This document shows positions 6,103 to 9,413 of a DNA stretch of 9,413 nt, piece after piece. The stretch lies in assembly GCA_945903885.1 (NCBI GenBank), contig CAMDPB010000025.1, forward strand, positions 1 to 9,413, given 5' to 3'. Origin of the DNA: Candidatus Finniella inopinata. Its GTDB lineage: Bacteria; Pseudomonadota; Alphaproteobacteria; Paracaedibacterales; CAITNM01. Position numbers and translations under genes: made by a program. Each line of letters opens with the position of its first letter. Positions within the stretch are counted from its first letter, which is position 1. The notes below the pieces were generated by a model, which did not search any database, was not told the origin of the DNA, and worked only from the letters and a program-made list of their open reading frames with translations.

Positions 6103-6891
6103 ATGGACGCGCAATCTGCAACAGCGGCAGCAGCTGCTGTTATGCCAAGCATTCCTTCGGCAAGCGATGTTGTCATGCAAACAATGGCGCAAGCTGGCCC
6201 TCATGTAGCAAAGCACCTTTCAATGTGGGACTTGTTCTGGGGAGCTGACATCATTATTAAGCTGGTCATGGCTGGACTTATAGTGGCTTCAGTTTGGTCA
6301 TGGACAATTATTTTTCATAAGGTTATTCGAGTGCATCGCTTGAATAGTTTGGCCGATCAATTTGAAGAAGCCTTTTGGTCAGGTGGACCTTTGGATGAGC
6401 TATTTAATCGGTTGCAAAACCGTTATACGGACCCTATGTCGGCAGTTTTTTGCGCAGCAATGCGCGAATGGCGCAGGTCTATGTCAAAGGGTTACACAAA
6501 AGCTGCAGGATTACGCGGAACCCTTGAGCAACGCATTGAACGAGTAATGCAAGTGACCGTTGGGCGTGAGATGGATCAGTTAGAGCGACACATGGGATTT
6601 TTGGCATCACTTGGCGCTAATGCAGTGATTGTGGGGCTATTTGGCACGGTTTTAGGCATCATGAATAGCTTTCAAAATATTGCAACGATGCAAAATACTA
6701 ACCTTGCCGTAGTTGCTCCTGGTATTTCTGAGGCATTATTTGCAACAGCAATTGGTTTGATTGCAGCGATTCCAGCAGCAATTGCATACAACAAATTATC
6801 TAGTGACTTGAATAGGTATGGCAATCGATTGGATGCATTTGTAAGTGAATTTAGCTCGATTATTTCACGTCAATTGGAAGATCATAACTAA
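6103..6891 (+). CDS. tolQ: Tol-Pal system proton channel subunit TolQ
   Basis: TolQ is the inner-membrane channel subunit that, with TolR, uses the proton gradient to energise TolA during outer-membrane constriction at division. The 262-residue protein has three membrane segments: about 50-71, 171-190 and 207-229. The family hallmarks are GLFGTVLGIMNSF (178-190) and EALFATAIGLIAAIPAAIAYN (210-230). Thr182 and Thr215 correspond to the pore-lining Thr145 and Thr178 of E. coli TolQ. A cytoplasmic domain of about 95 residues lies between the first two segments. The N-terminus is about 25-30 residues longer than the E. coli form and rich in Ala, as in many alphaproteobacteria. AGAGGA four bases upstream supports the start. 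The stop codon shares one base with the tolR start (TAATG), so the two are translationally coupled. ExbB is the close alternative, rejected because tolA follows. Confidence 0.96.
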   Translation: MDAQSATAAAAAVMPSIPSASDVVMQTMAQAGPHVAKHLSMWDLFWGADIIIKLVMAGLIVASVWSWTIIFHKVIRVHRLNSLADQFEEAFWSGGPLDELFNRLQNRYTDPMSAVFCAAMREWRRSMSKGYTKAAGLRGTLEQRIERVMQVTVGREMDQLERHMGFLASLGANAVIVGLFGTVLGIMNSFQNIATMQNTNLAVVAPGISEALFATAIGLIAAIPAAIAYNKLSSDLNRYGNRLDAFVSEFSSIISRQLEDHN

Positions 6892-7334
6892 TGGCTGGTC
6901 AACTAAGCCCCTTAAATAAGCGATCTGGTCGCAGACGAAGTACCGGGTTTAACTCAACAATTAACATTACGCCCTTAGTAGATGTGATGTTGGTTTTATT
7001 GATTATTTTTATGGTGACGGCGCCTATGTTAACGGTGGGCGTGCCGGTTGATTTGCCAAAAACTCAAGCTGCACAGATGAATGATAGTGTTGAGCCTCTT
7101 GTCGTAAGTGTTAACGCTAAGGGGGAAACATATATTCAAGAAGCGCTTGTTCCTATGTCGGCTATGATTGATAGATTGAAAGCTATAACCAACAATAACC
7201 CAGAAGCTAAGATTTACGTAAGAGGCGACCATAAAATAGCTTACGGTAAGGTTATGGAAGTTATGGGGGCGATTGCAGCAGCTGGCTTTCAAAAAGTTTC
7301 GCTGATTGCAGAGCTGCCATCAACAGCGCGGTAG
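6891..7334 (+). CDS. tolR: Tol-Pal system motor protein TolR
   Basis: TolR is the partner of TolQ: a single membrane helix near residues 29-48 followed by a periplasmic domain that dimerises and contacts the cell wall. The 147-residue product has the ExbD/TolR signature INITPLVDVMLVLLIIFMV (24-42). Asp31 is at the position of the essential proton-carrying Asp23 of E. coli TolR. The short N-terminal tail is basic (Arg14-16). The periplasmic part contains VPVDLPK and IYVRGDHKIAYGKVMEVM, both usual in the family. Length agrees with the normal 140-150. It overlaps the tolQ stop by one base and is followed by tolA after three bases. Confidence 0.96.
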   Translation: MAGQLSPLNKRSGRRRSTGFNSTINITPLVDVMLVLLIIFMVTAPMLTVGVPVDLPKTQAAQMNDSVEPLVVSVNAKGETYIQEALVPMSAMIDRLKAITNNNPEAKIYVRGDHKIAYGKVMEVMGAIAAAGFQKVSLIAELPSTAR

Positions 7335-7337
7335 TTC

Positions 7338-8252
7338 ATGCGTAAGGCAATTCTTTATTCTCTACTTCTTCATGTTCTTATTCTGTTAGTAGTATACTCC
7401 GACATGCGCTTTGCGTTTTTTCAAAAAATTGATACGTCACCTACGATGCTTATTGATTTTGTTTCAATTGGTGACAAGTCAGCGGCACCTAAGCGAGCAA
7501 TTGCTCCTACGCCAGATGAAGTGGCAAAAGAAGAAGGGCCTAAAGAAGAAATTAAAAAACAACCAGTGCCTGAACCAGAAAAATCTAAAGAGCCTGAAAA
7601 GCAAAAAGCAGAAGATAAACCTAAAGAGCTAGATAAGCCAAAGGATAAGGAAAAACCGAAGGAAGATACTGACCCTTTGAAGAAAGATAAAGACAAGCAA
7701 AAAAAAGAAGAAAAAAAGAAAGAAGAAATTAAAAAGAAGGAAACGAAAACGCCTAAAAAAGCTGAGGTTGACTTAACTAAGTCAAAACCCAAAGGCACTA
7801 AGGATGATGCCAAAGATAAAAAAGCTAAGGCTAAAAAGAAAAGTATGGACGATATTCTAAGTGGCGTGACGAAAGATGATACGGATGCGATTGATGATTT
7901 GATTAGTGATGATGGCGCTGACGTTGATGAGCTTGCGCCAGTTGTGACTGCGTCGGAAATAGATGCAGTTCGCGCAAAAATTCGTCCATGTTGGTCTGTG
8001 CAAGCTGGCGCTAAGGGGGCGAAAGATTTAATTGTTGATATTGATATGGAATTAAGTGCTGATGGTACCGTTATAAAAGCGGATATTGTCGATAAGCGTC
8101 GTATGGCTAGTGACCCATATTACAACATTGCGGCAGAAAGTGCTCAACGTGCTGTACTTGATGAAAGATGTAATCCGCTACCATTACCAAAAGGTAAGCA
8201 TGATCAGTGGAAAAATTTGACCATGAGCTTTAATCCCAAGGACATGTTTTAG
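7338..8252 (+). CDS. tolA: Tol-Pal system periplasm-spanning protein TolA
   Basis: TolA links the TolQR motor in the inner membrane to TolB and Pal at the outer membrane. The 304-residue protein has a single N-terminal membrane segment (about 5-21) carrying the S-x3-H pair (Ser8, His12) that contacts TolQR in TolA and TonB. Residues about 57-170 are a Lys/Glu/Pro-rich stretch, a long extended or helical periplasmic arm. The C-terminal domain (about 200-304) is the alphaproteobacterial TolA type: ASEIDAVRAKI with Cys218-Trp219, RRMASDPYYNIAAESAQRAV, then RCNPLPLP with Cys278. Cys218 and Cys278 could form a disulfide, as the E. coli domain has one. The start has no clear Shine-Dalgarno and lies three bases after tolR, so coupling is likely. 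Runs of eight and seven A (7699-7706, 7711-7717) lie in the arm. TolB does not follow; lpxB does, after three bases. Confidence 0.95.
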   Translation: MRKAILYSLLLHVLILLVVYSDMRFAFFQKIDTSPTMLIDFVSIGDKSAAPKRAIAPTPDEVAKEEGPKEEIKKQPVPEPEKSKEPEKQKAEDKPKELDKPKDKEKPKEDTDPLKKDKDKQKKEEKKKEEIKKKETKTPKKAEVDLTKSKPKGTKDDAKDKKAKAKKKSMDDILSGVTKDDTDAIDDLISDDGADVDELAPVVTASEIDAVRAKIRPCWSVQAGAKGAKDLIVDIDMELSADGTVIKADIVDKRRMASDPYYNIAAESAQRAVLDERCNPLPLPKGKHDQWKNLTMSFNPKDMF

Positions 8253-8255
8253 AAA

Positions 8256-9407
8256 ATGAATAAACGCATCTTCATCATCGCAGGTGAAGCATCCGGTGAT
8301 TTTTTAGGTGGACAGTTGCTACAGTCGCTTAAACAACAAAACTCGAATATTGAAATAGCAGGAATTGGCGGAAGCCAAATGGAAGCTCAAGGACTAAAGA
8401 GTTTATTTCCAATGGCCGACCTATCACTCTATGGTCTGTTTGAGCTTCTGCCCCACTTATTTAATATTTTTAAACGCATTAAACAAACAAAGGAAGCCAT
8501 AAAGGCTTTCAGGCCAGATGTTCTAGTGACCATTGATTCTCCTGGTTTTTGTTTCAGAATTGCTAAATATGCAAAGCAATTAAAAATTCCTGTGGTGCAT
8601 TATGTGGCGCCATCAGTTTGGGCGTGGAAACCAGGTCGTGCTGAAAAGCTTGCTAAAAAAGTGGAAGTAGATCACTTGTTGTGTTTGCTTCCTTTTGAAC
8701 CGCCTTATTTTACCTGTCATGGTTTGGCTTCGACATTCGTGGGGCATCCTATTACTGAAGTGGTTTTGCCAGATGATACACATTTTCGTGAATCTTTGAA
8801 GATAAGCCGAGAAGCTACATTAATTTGTGTATTGCCTGGTAGTCGCAAAAGTGAAATTCAAAAACTATTGAAAATATTTTTAGAAGCTATAGCGAAATTG
8901 CCATTGAACAGGCGCATTGAGGTGGTGCTTCCAACACTGCCGCACTTGGTACCGTTAATTGAACCATTGGTAAAAGATGCAGGAATTTCAATAAAAATTG
9001 TGACAACTGTTGAAGAAAAATGGCAGGCTTTTATGCAAAGTAGTATTGCGCTTGCTGCTAGTGGTACCGTTAGTTTAGAGCTTGCTTATGCTGGTGTTCC
9101 GCAGGTTATTGCCTATAAGGTTTCAAGACTTACTTATTGGATAGCAAAATGCTTGGTCAAAACAAAATACGCAAGTCTGGTAAATATTTTGAACAATGAA
9201 ATGGTAGTGCCTGAGTATTTGCAAAATCAATGTAATGCAGAATTTTTGAGCAAACAGTTAAATGCTATTTTGACTGATAGTAAGTATCAAAAACAAATGC
9301 GTCAAAAATATAAAGAAGCTATAGATATGTTAAATGCTCCTAATATGCACTCAAGTTATATAGCGGCGTCGATTGTGGGTAACTTTTTACCTAAGCCGCT
9401 TAGTTAA
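8256..9407 (+). CDS. lpxB: Lipid-A-disaccharide synthase
   Basis: LpxB is a membrane-associated cytoplasmic glycosyltransferase (GT19) that joins UDP-2,3-diacylglucosamine and lipid X (2,3-diacylglucosamine 1-phosphate) into the beta-1,6 disaccharide of lipid A, releasing UDP. The 383-residue protein is complete and of normal length. Motifs in order: GEASGD (10-15); GIGGSQM; TIDSPGF with Asp94, matching the proposed catalytic Asp98 of E. coli; HYVAPSVWAWKPGR; LPFEPPYF; FVGHP; and LPGSRKSEI (193-201), whose Arg197 matches Arg201 of E. coli. The usual DxPDFN after the Asp is DSPGF here. A lid-like hydrophobic segment around residues 60-72 (LFELLPHLFNIF) fits membrane association. It begins three bases after the tolA stop; a distant AAGGA at 8238-8242 is the only Shine-Dalgarno candidate. 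The position after tolA rather than in the lpxD-fabZ-lpxA cluster is unusual. The gene shows that the organism makes lipid A. Confidence 0.96.
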   Translation: MNKRIFIIAGEASGDFLGGQLLQSLKQQNSNIEIAGIGGSQMEAQGLKSLFPMADLSLYGLFELLPHLFNIFKRIKQTKEAIKAFRPDVLVTIDSPGFCFRIAKYAKQLKIPVVHYVAPSVWAWKPGRAEKLAKKVEVDHLLCLLPFEPPYFTCHGLASTFVGHPITEVVLPDDTHFRESLKISREATLICVLPGSRKSEIQKLLKIFLEAIAKLPLNRRIEVVLPTLPHLVPLIEPLVKDAGISIKIVTTVEEKWQAFMQSSIALAASGTVSLELAYAGVPQVIAYKVSRLTYWIAKCLVKTKYASLVNILNNEMVVPEYLQNQCNAEFLSKQLNAILTDSKYQKQMRQKYKEAIDMLNAPNMHSSYIAASIVGNFLPKPLS

Positions 9408-9413
9408 TAGTTA

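Noticed and set aside
5911..6216. Minus-strand open frame across the lipoprotein-tolQ junction
   Set aside because: Opposite two well-supported genes, with no signature, promoter or ribosome-binding site; treated as chance.
7421..7813. Open minus-strand frame rich in Ser and Phe
   Set aside because: It is the mirror of the Lys/Glu-rich tolA arm; the composition follows from the A-rich coding strand.
6103..8252. ExbB-ExbD-TonB rather than TolQ-TolR-TolA
   Set aside because: The third protein has an alphaproteobacterial TolA C-terminal domain and a Lys/Glu arm, and TolQ-type motifs fit better.

Overview
The window looks like ordinary chromosomal DNA from an AT-rich (by eye about 40% GC) Gram-negative alphaproteobacterium. 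The best lineage evidence is the C-terminal domain of TolA, which has the alphaproteobacterial pattern around its two cysteines. The long 'CTC-type' L25 and the 17 kDa-antigen-like glycine-zipper lipoprotein fit too. Low GC and tolQRA joined to lpxB without tolB or pal suggest an obligate or facultative intracellular group (Rickettsiales or Holosporales type). That placement is inference; no rRNA or marker set is present.

Layout. On the minus strand at the left edge, rplY (long ribosomal protein L25) is followed by the 5' part of pth (peptidyl-tRNA hydrolase), which runs off the window. Divergent from rplY is an NhaC-type Na+/H+ antiporter gene on the plus strand. A small minus-strand gene converges on it and encodes an unrecognised exported protein with two copies of an internal helical repeat. 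Next come two tandem paralogous Bcr/CflA-type major facilitator exporters, whose upstream regions share a conserved block, so promoter and gene were duplicated together. A palindrome-rich 104-bp spacer then leads into a closely packed plus-strand run: a glycine-zipper outer-membrane lipoprotein, tolQ, tolR, tolA and lpxB.

How the genes work together. The lipoprotein-tolQRA-lpxB run is an envelope unit. TolQ and TolR form the proton-driven motor, TolA is the periplasm-spanning arm, the lipoprotein sits in the outer membrane, and LpxB makes the lipid A disaccharide. The partners TolB and Pal are not where most alphaproteobacteria keep them. The antiporter and the two exporters are separate inner-membrane transport functions. 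rplY and pth both serve translation.

I found no RNA gene, CRISPR array, insertion sequence, prophage or toxin-antitoxin module, and no convincing new multi-gene system. The items most worth a second look are the duplicated exporter pair with conserved promoter block, the nested inverted repeats covering the lipoprotein start codon, the repeat-containing exported protein, and the rearranged tol operon.
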